Part shown: piece after piece, positions 32,759 through 40,792 of the stretch
Numbering within the stretch: the stretch's first letter is position 1
Layout: the number at the start of each line of letters is the position of its first letter
Source: Rhizobium anhuiense
GTDB taxonomy: Bacteria > Pseudomonadota > Alphaproteobacteria > Rhizobiales > Rhizobiaceae
Direction: 5' to 3'
Length of the DNA stretch: 64,000 nucleotides
Assembly (NCBI RefSeq): GCF_003985145.1
Contig: NZ_ML133531.1
Coordinates: 124,001-188,000, forward strand
Position numbers and translations under genes: made by a program
The notes under the pieces: model-generated
The model's input: the letters and a program-made list of their open reading frames with translations, nothing else
What the model was told of the DNA's origin: nothing
Databases searched by the model: none

Positions 32759-34309
32759 ATGACCGGGCAAACAGCTTCCGGTCGTTATCAGCAGCTCAGC
32801 ACAGCCAGGTCTGCCGTCCTTGAACGAGCGCGGGCTTCCGCCAAGCTGACTATCCCATCGCTTCTTCCGCCCTCAGGGCACTCCGAGACCTCGTCTCTGC
32901 CGACCCCGTTCCAGGGCATCGGCGCACGAGGCGTGAACAATCTGGCCTCCAAGCTCCTGCTGGCCCTTCTCCCTCCGAACTCTCCCTTCTTCCGTCTGAT
33001 GATCGACGACTTCACGCTCGAACAGTTGACGCAGCGGCAGGGGATGAGAGCCGAGGTCGAGAAGGGCCTGAACAAGATCGAACGCGCCCTGATGACGGAG
33101 ATCGAGACCACGGCAATCCGTGTGTCCGCTTTCGAAGCGCTGAAGCAGCTCCTTGTTGCTGGTAACGTCCTTATCTACCTCCCGAACGAGGGAGGCATGC
33201 GGGTCTTCCGCCTCGACCGCTACGTGGTCAAGCGTGACCCGATGGGCAATGTGATCGAGATCATAACCCGCGAAGATATTTCCCCTGACATGGTCCCTCA
33301 GTCGATGAAGGACTCCGTCAAGCAGAAGTCGAAGTCGAACGAAAAGACCATCGAACTCTACACCCACATCGTCCGAACGCCTGACAAGTGGGTCATCCGT
33401 CAAGAGATCAAGGGCATGACCGTGCCCCGCTCTCGTGGTTCCTATCCGCTGGATAAGTGCCCGTGGATCGCCCTGCGATTCACCAAGATCGACTGCGAAG
33501 ACTACGGTCGCGGCTACGTCGAGGAATACTACGGCGATCTGCTGTCCCTCGAAACGCTCCAGCAGGCCATCGTCGAAGGCTCGGCTGCGGCTGCCAAAGT
33601 TCTGTTCCTCGTGAACCCGAACGGCACCACCCGCATGACTGACATCGCCAAGGCACCGTCTGGCGCTGTCCGCTCCGGTAACGCCGAAGACGTGAGCGTC
33701 CTGCAGCTCGAAAAGTACGCGGACTTCCAGATCGCCTTCAAGACGATTGAGACCATCCAGCAGCGCCTGTCGTTCGCCTTCCTCCTGAATACCGCAATCC
33801 AGCGGGCAGGGGAGCGCGTGACGGCCGAAGAAATCCGGTACATGGCCGGCGAGCTGGAAGATGCCCTCGGTGGTGTCTACTCGATCCTGTCGCAGGAGTT
33901 TCAGCTCCCGCTCGTCCGCGTCCTGATGTTCCGCATGGAGCGCCAGAAGAAGATTCCGCCGCTGCCTAAGGGTGTTGTTAGACCGACCATCACGACCGGC
34001 CTCGAAGCACTTGGTCGTGGGCACGACATGAACAAGCTCAACCTGTTCGGTCAAGCCGCACAGCAGGCTGCCGCACTCCCGCCTGAGATCAGCAAGGCTG
34101 ACTTCCTCATGCGCATCGGTACCGCCCTCGGCCTCGACATGGACGGCCTCGTCAAGACGCCCGCTCAGCTCCAGCAGGATCAGCAGCAACTCATGCTGCA
34201 GCAGCTCCTCGACAAGCTCGGCCCGAAGGGAATGGACATCCTCCGAGATCAACTCAAACCAGAGGTGCAAGATGGCGCGCAAGCCCAAGCCCAACCAGCC
34301 TCAGGGTGA
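32759..34309 (+). CDS. Portal (head-tail connector) protein, T7 gp8-like
   Basis: A 516-residue protein (T7 gp8: 536) at the start of the head cluster. Motifs include NNLASKLLLALLPPNSPFFR (about residues 60-79), the DCEDYGRGYVEEYYGDLLSL block and EEIRYMAGELEDALGG. It forms the dodecameric portal through which DNA is packaged and ejected. Its 3' end overlaps the next small gene by 38 bp. Confidence 0.93.
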   Translation: MTGQTASGRYQQLSTARSAVLERARASAKLTIPSLLPPSGHSETSSLPTPFQGIGARGVNNLASKLLLALLPPNSPFFRLMIDDFTLEQLTQRQGMRAEVEKGLNKIERALMTEIETTAIRVSAFEALKQLLVAGNVLIYLPNEGGMRVFRLDRYVVKRDPMGNVIEIITREDISPDMVPQSMKDSVKQKSKSNEKTIELYTHIVRTPDKWVIRQEIKGMTVPRSRGSYPLDKCPWIALRFTKIDCEDYGRGYVEEYYGDLLSLETLQQAIVEGSAAAAKVLFLVNPNGTTRMTDIAKAPSGAVRSGNAEDVSVLQLEKYADFQIAFKTIETIQQRLSFAFLLNTAIQRAGERVTAEEIRYMAGELEDALGGVYSILSQEFQLPLVRVLMFRMERQKKIPPLPKGVVRPTITTGLEALGRGHDMNKLNLFGQAAQQAAALPPEISKADFLMRIGTALGLDMDGLVKTPAQLQQDQQQLMLQQLLDKLGPKGMDILRDQLKPEVQDGAQAQAQPASG

Positions 34310-34418
34310 CGAGAGCGCGGCGACCAAGGTTGCCCCTCTGACCTCTGAGGTCCCTGCCGGTCGTGCCGGTCCCAAGCGGACGGTCCATGATCACGGCATC
34401 GTCTCTCTCGACTTCTAA
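34272..34418 (+). CDS. Small phage protein, unknown
   Basis: A 48-residue basic, Pro-rich frame overlapping the end of the portal gene, ending 11 bp before the next gene. Support is the start/stop packing; no family recognised. Confidence 0.45.
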   Translation: MARKPKPNQPQGDESAATKVAPLTSEVPAGRAGPKRTVHDHGIVSLDF

Positions 34419-34428
34419 GGACCACCCC

Positions 34429-34929
34429 ATGACATCCTTTGGTGACGCCTTCAAGGCTGCCCGAAAAGCCGGCAAGACGACCTTCAAGTTTGGAGGTAAG
34501 TCCTACCACACCAAGACAAAAGACGAGATGGCCAAGACCACGAAGGCCGTCCCGACACCGACCCCACGCCCCGAGGCGATGAAGACTGATGCCCAGGCAG
34601 CGGTCGACAGCGCGCCGAAGTCTGCTCCCGCCAAGCCGGCCCCGAAGCAGGACTACCCGCGCCCCGCAAAGTCCGTGGGCATCGCCAGCGCCGGCTCCGC
34701 AATCGGTCAGGCCGCAGCCGCTCGGGATAACGCCCCGGTCGCCAAGGTTCCGTCCCGCGCCGATGCGAACGCGAACACCGTGCAAAAGCCTCAGACCCCC
34801 GCTCGGGGCACTGTCCCCAAGCCTGAGAAGCAGGGGCCGCAGCCGGAAGAGGGACAGTGGTTCGCCCGTAAGGGCTCCGCGATCTCGCTCGGCATCGCCC
34901 GTCGCCGCAACGCTCCCGTCTCGAAATAA
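34429..34929 (+). CDS. Ala/Pro-rich virion-associated protein, unknown
   Basis: A 166-residue protein. The N-terminal FGDAFKAARKAGKTTFKFGG (residues 4-23) followed by KSYHTKTKDE is a motif I recall from many podoviruses at this position, and the rest is a disordered Ala/Pro/Lys linker. It probably is a minor head component. I chose the ATG at 34429, since homology begins there. Confidence 0.6.
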   Translation: MTSFGDAFKAARKAGKTTFKFGGKSYHTKTKDEMAKTTKAVPTPTPRPEAMKTDAQAAVDSAPKSAPAKPAPKQDYPRPAKSVGIASAGSAIGQAAAARDNAPVAKVPSRADANANTVQKPQTPARGTVPKPEKQGPQPEEGQWFARKGSAISLGIARRRNAPVSK

Positions 34930-34938
34930 GCAGGAACC

Positions 34939-35715
34939 ATGGAAAACGAAGTGAAAGAAGAGGACCAGATCGTGGTCCCCGGCTCTGACGAGCATAACGC
35001 TCTCATGGTCGAGAAATTCCAGAACCAGTCTGGCACGGTCGACAAGCCGGCCGAAACGCCCGCTGAACGTCCCTCCTGGCTTCCCGAGAAGTTCCAGACG
35101 CCGGAAGCCCTGGCCGAGGCCTATGCTGCCCTCGAACGCAAGCAGTCGGGCGGCACCGAAACGCCGGCCCCGAAGCCTGCCGATGCGCCGGCTGAAGAGG
35201 CCCGTGATGCGCTTGCTTCTGTCGGCCTCGACTTCGACGCCTTCGGCACTGAGTTTGCCGAGAAGGGTGCGCTGTCCGATGAGAGCTACGCCAAGCTGGC
35301 CGAGAAGGGTCTGACGAAGGAAATCGTCGACGACTTCATCGCCGGCCAGGAAGCAAAGACCCAGCTCCACCGCGCCGAAGTTCTCCTCGCAGTCGGCGGT
35401 GAAGACACCTACACGCAGATGACCGAGTGGGCCGCTTCGAACCTCACGCCGGCTGAGATCGAGGCCTACAACGATCAGGTCGACAGCGGCAATATCACGG
35501 CTGCCAAGATGGCCGTGCAGGGCCTGAAGGCTCGCTTCGAAGCAGCGAACGGCGCAGAACCGGAACTGCTGAACGGCGAGACTGGCGGCAACTCCACCGA
35601 GTTCTTCCGGTCGACCGCTGAACTCACCGCAGCAATGCGTGACCCGCGCTACAAGAAGGACCCCGCCTATCGGGAGGACGTCAAGCGCAAACTCTCCAAG
35701 TCCTCGCTCTATTAA
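34939..35715 (+). CDS. Capsid assembly scaffolding protein, T7 gp9-like
   Basis: A 258-residue very acidic protein with an N-terminal disordered part, the RPSWLPEKFQTPEALAEAYA block (about residues 35-54) common to T7-type scaffolds, and a helical C-terminus ending in a basic segment (DVKRKLSKSSLY) that would bind capsid. It precedes the capsid gene, from which it is separated by a small membrane gene and a minus-strand insertion. Confidence 0.9.
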   Translation: MENEVKEEDQIVVPGSDEHNALMVEKFQNQSGTVDKPAETPAERPSWLPEKFQTPEALAEAYAALERKQSGGTETPAPKPADAPAEEARDALASVGLDFDAFGTEFAEKGALSDESYAKLAEKGLTKEIVDDFIAGQEAKTQLHRAEVLLAVGGEDTYTQMTEWAASNLTPAEIEAYNDQVDSGNITAAKMAVQGLKARFEAANGAEPELLNGETGGNSTEFFRSTAELTAAMRDPRYKKDPAYREDVKRKLSKSSLY

Positions 35716-35724
35716 GGAACGTCA

Positions 35725-35955
35725 ATGACCGCACTCGCCTCTATCGTGGCGCTGCTTTGGGCTCATCTCGACGACATCTTCGCAGTGCTCTTTGCGCTGC
35801 AGGCTGTCCTAGTCCTGATCTCCAAGCTCACGCCGACCCCGAAGGATGACGCCATCGCAGCGAAAATCCTGTCGGTCCTCGAAAGCATCGCCTCTGTCCT
35901 CTCCGTCAAGCGGAAGGATTTCCCGGCAGCTCCGACATCCCCAGGTCTCTTTTAA
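35725..35955 (+). CDS. Small phage membrane protein, possible holin
   Basis: A 76-residue protein with one or two hydrophobic helices (about residues 4-32) and a short charged tail. It lies between scaffold and capsid, where T7 has no gene. Size and layout fit a holin, but the protein encoded at 51890-52138 is an equally good candidate. Confidence 0.5.
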   Translation: MTALASIVALLWAHLDDIFAVLFALQAVLVLISKLTPTPKDDAIAAKILSVLESIASVLSVKRKDFPAAPTSPGLF

Positions 35956-35983
35956 TAAATCGGGGTGAGCCGCATAAGTTGGC

Positions 35984-36856
35984 TCATCCCTTCTTCTTGG
36001 ATAGGAGGCGCTGCACTGCTTGACTTAGCTGCTTGTTGTCCTGTCTCAACGACGCAATGCGCTCTACCAAGTCGCTCAACACTAAACGGACGGAAGCAGC
36101 GTATTCCAAGCAATCGTCGTCGGTCTCGTTGTGCAAGCTAATGCTAAGCGCCTTATGTAAAGCGTTCAGAGGATTGTGCCCGTCTATCAAGAGCCCCTGC
36201 GGGACGCCCGACTTGATCTTCTCCATGGACTTCATGAAGGAGATTTCTTTCTTCGCCTCTTTCAATTCTTCGATTAGGTCGCCGGAAGCACCGACAGTCT
36301 CGCAAACTTTGATAATTTCGTCGAACAAGTCATTTCGGTGGTTTTCGACGACCCGACGGTAATAGGCGAAGGCCCCGATACCGTAACCCAGATTCTCGCA
36401 CTGCCTACCTTTCAGGAATAGTTTGCCGTCTGCGTCACCAAGCAACTTCAATACGCGCTTCGGGACCGGCGTTCCCATGGTTGGGAACTCGCCATATTTG
36501 AAGATCTTACCGCTACCGTCGTCTTCCATCTCCACGTGAAGGGCGTACTGTTTTTTGTCTTCGAGACAATCACCGCATCGATAGTGGGCATGGGTATTCA
36601 TCGTCGTCTGACTCCAGCCGGAAGCGGGATTAAAGACAACGCGGTAACTCCGCATTCCATCGCAGGTTTGGCAATGGAGGCGTATCGAGGGGTAAAGTAT
36701 CTTCCGCTTTCTAATGCTGTTCTCGGTTGTGGGCTCCCAGACGCCGCCAACTACTTTTTCGATTCCAGCGTGTGTCTTCTCCAGGAAGTGTTTGAAGCTA
36801 ATGGTTTCCCGGTCCGGAGTGTCTTCCTCAATGCCCAGGTCAATCTCTTCCACCAA
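35984..36856 (-). CDS. Zinc-ribbon/DUF4145-like accessory protein (moron)
   Basis: A 290-residue protein encoded against the direction of all surrounding phage genes, between scaffold and capsid, with visibly lower GC. Two CxxC pairs (Cys62/Cys65 and Cys94/Cys97) suggest a zinc ribbon. The helical GYGIGAFAYYRRVVENHRND segment (about residues 155-174) resembles the core of DUF4145-type domains found near restriction and defence genes. Residues 185-290 are coiled-coil-rich. TTG start with GAGGA upstream, or a GTG one codon later. Likely expressed in the lysogen from its own promoter; exclusion of other phages is an inference. Confidence 0.6.
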   Translation of the reverse strand: MVEEIDLGIEEDTPDRETISFKHFLEKTHAGIEKVVGGVWEPTTENSIRKRKILYPSIRLHCQTCDGMRSYRVVFNPASGWSQTTMNTHAHYRCGDCLEDKKQYALHVEMEDDGSGKIFKYGEFPTMGTPVPKRVLKLLGDADGKLFLKGRQCENLGYGIGAFAYYRRVVENHRNDLFDEIIKVCETVGASGDLIEELKEAKKEISFMKSMEKIKSGVPQGLLIDGHNPLNALHKALSISLHNETDDDCLEYAASVRLVLSDLVERIASLRQDNKQLSQAVQRLLSKKKG

Positions 36857-37159
36857 AATATCCTCAATGCGACGAACCCTCCCTAGGTAGTATTTCGGGC
36901 TCGAAAACGCAAATTCTTTGGGTTTTCAGTCGGGGCCGGCGTTCCCGACTGATGCAAGGTGACCGACTCAAAGGTTAATTGCCGTTCCCTGTGAAAGAAG
37001 TTCGACAGTGCTGCGTGCCTCATACGCGGCTGTCCAAGGTAATCCCCAGAACACCACTCAGCAAGCTTAGCCCCGATGCGTCGGGACAACTTAGTCGTGT
37101 CGAGTGAAGCAGTTCGGGAAGCCTGATCAACTTCCAACTCTTCACAGGAAATACTTCAT
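36857..37159. other. Intergenic gap before capsid gene
   Basis: 303 bp that must hold the promoter of the minus-strand accessory gene and the capsid leader. No phage-type promoter is present, unlike the T7 phi10 position. No convincing gene or sigma70 promoter pair was found. Confidence 0.5.
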
Positions 37160-38137
37160 ATGGCAAACGCCAACGTTACCCGCATCGGTCAGATCAACGG
37201 CTCTGGTGATGTGGATGCACTGTTCCTCATGCAGTTCGCAGGCGAAGTCCTCACTGCTTTCGAGGAAACCAATGTTGCCCTCGAACACACGATGACCCGC
37301 ACGATCAGCTCGGGCAAGTCGGCACAGTTTCCCGCGACCGGCAAGGTCGGCGGTGAATACCACGTTCCGGGTACCGAGATCACCGGCCTGAACCTCAAGG
37401 CCGCTGAAACGGTCATCACCATCGACGATCTGCTGATCTCGCACGGCTTCATCGCCAACATCGACGAGGCCAAGACGCACTACGACCTGCGCTCGATCTA
37501 CTCGACCGAGATGGGCCGCTTCCTGGCCAAGACGATGGACAAGCACCTGCTTCAGGTCGGCGTCCTCGCAGCCCGCGCCACGAACGTGGTCCAGGGCGAA
37601 CCGGGCGGTTCCGTCATCCTCACGGGTGAAGCCGGTCTGCCGGCCACGCCGAACTTCGCCACGAACGGTGATCACCTCGCCGCTGCCCTCTTCATCGCTG
37701 CCCAGAAGCTCGATGAGAAGGACGTGCCGGAAGAAGAGCGTGTCGCCTTCGTGAAGCCCGCCCAGTACTACAACCTTGTCAAGGCCACCAACAACCTGAA
37801 CAAGGATTGGGGCGGCATGGGTTCCTACGCTGAGGGCTCGATCCTCAAGGTCGCCGGCATCCAGATCATCAAGACGAACCACCTGCCGAGCACCGACCTG
37901 TCGGCTGCAACCGGCGTCGAGGCTGGCTCGGGTCTGCGCTATCGCGGCAACTTCGCGAACACCTCTGCGCTCGTCATGCACAAGTCTGCAGTCGGCACCG
38001 TCAAGCTGCTCGATATGGGCATGGAGTCGGCCTACGACATCCGCCGTCAGGGTCACCTGATGGTCGCCAAGTACGCAGTCGGTCACGGCATCCTGCGCCC
38101 GCAGGCCGCTGTCGAAATCCGCAACGCTGCGTCCTAA
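37160..38137 (+). CDS. Major capsid protein, T7 gp10A-like
   Basis: A 325-residue protein (T7 10A: 345). ATG directly after AGGAAATACTTCAT. It shows the gp10 pattern: an N-terminal LFLMQFAGEVLTAFEETNVA helix, GKSAQFPATGKV, and HLMVAKYAVGHGILRPQAAV near the C-terminus. It is followed by an operator palindrome and a strong terminator, matching T7 where the Tphi terminator follows gene 10. Confidence 0.95.
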   Translation: MANANVTRIGQINGSGDVDALFLMQFAGEVLTAFEETNVALEHTMTRTISSGKSAQFPATGKVGGEYHVPGTEITGLNLKAAETVITIDDLLISHGFIANIDEAKTHYDLRSIYSTEMGRFLAKTMDKHLLQVGVLAARATNVVQGEPGGSVILTGEAGLPATPNFATNGDHLAAALFIAAQKLDEKDVPEEERVAFVKPAQYYNLVKATNNLNKDWGGMGSYAEGSILKVAGIQIIKTNHLPSTDLSAATGVEAGSGLRYRGNFANTSALVMHKSAVGTVKLLDMGMESAYDIRRQGHLMVAKYAVGHGILRPQAAVEIRNAAS

Positions 38138-38140
38138 TCA

Positions 38141-38154
38141 ATCCACCAGTGAAT
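38141..38154 (+). promoter_or_regulatory. Operator-like palindrome, site 7
   Basis: ATCCACCAGTGAAT, a full consensus match, 3 bp after the capsid stop codon and 2 bp before the hairpin of the terminator at 38157. Confidence 0.65.
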
Positions 38155-38156
38155 AT

Positions 38157-38191
38157 GGGGAGGCTCCTTAACAGGGGTCTCCCCTTTTTTT
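38157..38191 (+). terminator. Capsid terminator, T7 Tphi-like
   Basis: Stem GGGGAG / CTCCCC (38157-38162 and 38179-38184) followed by seven T. Its place after the capsid gene equals that of Tphi in T7. Confidence 0.82.
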
Positions 38192-38211
38192 CGTGAAGGA
38201 CATTCACTCTC

Positions 38212-38472
38212 ATGGCCACTCAGAATTACTCCATCGAGACCGACGATTGGACTGCGGTCTCCACGGCTGAAGCCACGGTCATCGTCAAGAACGAGAGCGT
38301 CTTTGACGCCTACATCGCGGTCGCTCCGAACTCCGCTGCTCTTGCCTCGGTGAAGGGTCACATCCTCCCGCGCGGCGATGCATGGCCGTTCATCAACCTC
38401 GGAACCAACAAGGTCTTCGTGAAGCGCAACGAGAAGACCCAGCCGCTCGCCATTTCGGTCAGCGCCTACTGA
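38212..38472 (+). CDS. Small beta-rich virion protein, possible head decoration
   Basis: An 86-residue protein with alternating beta-type sequence (ATVIVKNESVFDAYIAVAP) and no membrane segment. It lies right after capsid and its terminator, where decoration or head-completion proteins may occur. I do not recognise a named family. Confidence 0.55.
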   Translation: MATQNYSIETDDWTAVSTAEATVIVKNESVFDAYIAVAPNSAALASVKGHILPRGDAWPFINLGTNKVFVKRNEKTQPLAISVSAY

Positions 38473-38479
38473 GGTCAGC

Positions 38480-40117
38480 ATGATCAATCGCAGAAGTCTA
38501 CTCTGGTCCACCTACCTGTCATCGGGGGGCGGTGGTCATCCCGTGTGGGTCCCTGACCCCAACCGTTACATGCCTGCTGCAACCCGTACCCGCTGGCCGG
38601 CCGGCTTCACCATGACCTACGCCACCGGCCTGAACTACCAGTGCTCCCGGCTTTATTTCGGGTCTCCTGATTATCCAACCAACGATTTCCTGATCCCGTT
38701 CGTGGGCTTTGGTTTGACCGAAGGGGGCCTCGCACCTCAGGAGACCGTCCTACCGAACGCTGACATCCCACTCGATGGGGCAAACTTCATTCATCCCAAT
38801 GGGACCAAGTATCCCATCCTGTTCGGTGGAGCCGCAACCGCTTCGGTCACCGCAGCAACCGGGATAGTCTATGGTCAGGTAACGCTGCCCACCTCGCTGC
38901 CGGCGTGGTCCATCTTCGGTATTGAGACGTTCTATCACGGCACCGTAGGGAACACCTACATCGGCGCATATCGCTGCCAGAGGCACCGTGGTGAGAAGCT
39001 CTGGGCTGCTGGTGATCTCGCCTCGGTTCAGGCGCTTGCTGCCGCTAATGGCCCCAGCACTGCGGCTCTGGACCCCGACAATTGGTACAACACTGTCGGC
39101 AACGCTACGAACTCTCAGCAGCTCGCCTATGGGCCGGCGCTGGTCCTCGCGAAGGGATGGGATGGTCGCCCCGTTCCGATGCTTCTCGCGGACTCCCTGG
39201 CCGAGCGTCAGGAGATCGCAGCATCTGCCGATGATCGCGGGAACATGGGCGTCTGGCGGCGCTGGTTCGACCAGAGAGACCCCATTTGGGGCAGCCTCAT
39301 CCCGCTCGTCATGGGCGTCCCTGGCGCAAAGTCCAAGCAGGAGCTGGCCACCTCAGCCACCAAGCGCTGGACCATGATCGACGCGATCAAGACGACCTAC
39401 AACGCCGGTAAGGACATCTGGACCTGTGTCGCCGATCAGTCTGGTCGAAACGATAACAACGCCACGGCTGCCACTTGGTATGGCGATAAGTTCGGCCTCG
39501 TCGACCGCGTCAAGACCAGATACGGGGCAGGGACCCACGTTGTGGGGATGACCCTCTGGCCGACCCTCACGTCGACCGATAACGCCCGCACGGCCGGTGC
39601 TTACTCTGTGGCGACGTTGTGGAACGGTGTTACCGGCACCCTCAAGACTGTGAACGACGCCATCAAGGCTTCCTCCCGGTACGCCAAGGTGATGGACGTG
39701 TTCCCCGCTTACACCACCGATGCAGACCCTTCCAAGGCCCCCGGCTCTGAGATGTTTCCCCTGGGCAATGTTATTGGCCACCCGGGCAATCAGGACGGAG
39801 TAACCACCTGGGACACCATCCGCATGCCGTCAGGCATTCCCCGAGGCGCTGTGATCACATTCGAGTACCAACCGGGCCTCTGGGCTTCGCGGACGGTTCT
39901 CAGTGAGGCTCCCGTGGGTGATGGAACCTCGAATTACAAGGTTCAGGAAGTGTTCGCGACCAACGTGCAGGACAATGCCACGCTCTATGGCAAGGCCCTG
40001 AACCTTGACTCCGGTAGCGGTACCACGACCCACGTCCACCCGCTGCTCCACGCCATCCTCAGGATCATCAGCCGCATCCCGCAGTCGGAGAAGTCCAAGT
40101 TCTATTCGGCTGCCTAA
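38480..40117 (+). CDS. Large virion accessory protein, possible SGNH-hydrolase-like
   Basis: A 545-residue protein inserted between capsid and tail tube A, where T7 has none. The segment PVPMLLADSLAERQE (about residues 231-245) resembles block I of SGNH/GDSL hydrolases with Gly replaced by Ala, and TTHVHPLLHAIL near the C-terminus resembles the catalytic His block. If correct it could be a capsid or tail esterase acting on surface polysaccharide; the Asp usually preceding the His is not in its normal place, so this is tentative. Confidence 0.45.
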   Translation: MINRRSLLWSTYLSSGGGGHPVWVPDPNRYMPAATRTRWPAGFTMTYATGLNYQCSRLYFGSPDYPTNDFLIPFVGFGLTEGGLAPQETVLPNADIPLDGANFIHPNGTKYPILFGGAATASVTAATGIVYGQVTLPTSLPAWSIFGIETFYHGTVGNTYIGAYRCQRHRGEKLWAAGDLASVQALAAANGPSTAALDPDNWYNTVGNATNSQQLAYGPALVLAKGWDGRPVPMLLADSLAERQEIAASADDRGNMGVWRRWFDQRDPIWGSLIPLVMGVPGAKSKQELATSATKRWTMIDAIKTTYNAGKDIWTCVADQSGRNDNNATAATWYGDKFGLVDRVKTRYGAGTHVVGMTLWPTLTSTDNARTAGAYSVATLWNGVTGTLKTVNDAIKASSRYAKVMDVFPAYTTDADPSKAPGSEMFPLGNVIGHPGNQDGVTTWDTIRMPSGIPRGAVITFEYQPGLWASRTVLSEAPVGDGTSNYKVQEVFATNVQDNATLYGKALNLDSGSGTTTHVHPLLHAILRIISRIPQSEKSKFYSAA

Positions 40118-40141
40118 ACCAGCCACCACACCCCCACTCAG

Positions 40142-40169
40142 GCCCGCCATCGCGCGGGCTTTTTCTTTT
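40142..40169 (+). terminator. Intrinsic terminator before tail tube A
   Basis: Stem GCCCGC / GCGGGC (40142-40147 and 40154-40159) with a 6-base loop followed by TTTTTTCTTTTT. Confidence 0.8.
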
Positions 40170-40180
40170 TCAGGATCAAC

Positions 40181-40792
40181 ATGTCCGTCCTCGTTCCGAC
40201 TCCCACCACGGAGCTTGAGGCGATCAACCTCATGCTGTCCGTCATCGGTGAAAGCCCAGTCAACACGGCTGAGGATACCGGTGTCGTCGACGCGGTGATC
40301 GCCCGTCAAATCCTCTTTCAGTCCAGCCGAGACGTTCAGCTCGTGGGCTGGCATTGGAACACTGAAATCGACTACCCGATACCTGCAAGCTTCCCCGAAG
40401 GTGAGCTTCAGCTTCCCCCGAACACCCTCAAGGTGGATACCACAGGGGCCGACTCGGTCCTCGATCTGGTCCAGCGCGGCAACCGCCTCTACGACCGCAA
40501 GAACCACACCTTCAACGTGGGCCGCACAGTCTACGTCGAGATCGTCCTTCTCCTGCCTTTCGACCAGCTCCCCGAGGCTGCCCGCTCCTACATCGTGATG
40601 CGAGCTGCTCGGCAGTTTCAGGAGCGCATGGTCGGCTCGGAGACGATCTGGCAGTTCAACTCCAGAGATGAGCTGAAGTCGTGGTCGAACCTGCTGTCCG
40701 CTGAGGCTGAGACGCTCGATCTGAACGTCTTCACGGACAACCCGTCCGTCCAGCGCGTGACCAATCGACTGCCCCCGGGAGGCCTCAGCTAA
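40181..40792 (+). CDS. Tail tubular protein A, T7 gp11-like
   Basis: A 203-residue protein (T7 gp11: 196). The start TELEAINLMLSVIGESPVNT and the AARSYIVMRAARQFQERMVG block are gp11 hallmarks. It forms the adaptor ring between portal and nozzle. It overlaps gp12 by 1 bp. Confidence 0.94.
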   Translation: MSVLVPTPTTELEAINLMLSVIGESPVNTAEDTGVVDAVIARQILFQSSRDVQLVGWHWNTEIDYPIPASFPEGELQLPPNTLKVDTTGADSVLDLVQRGNRLYDRKNHTFNVGRTVYVEIVLLLPFDQLPEAARSYIVMRAARQFQERMVGSETIWQFNSRDELKSWSNLLSAEAETLDLNVFTDNPSVQRVTNRLPPGGLS

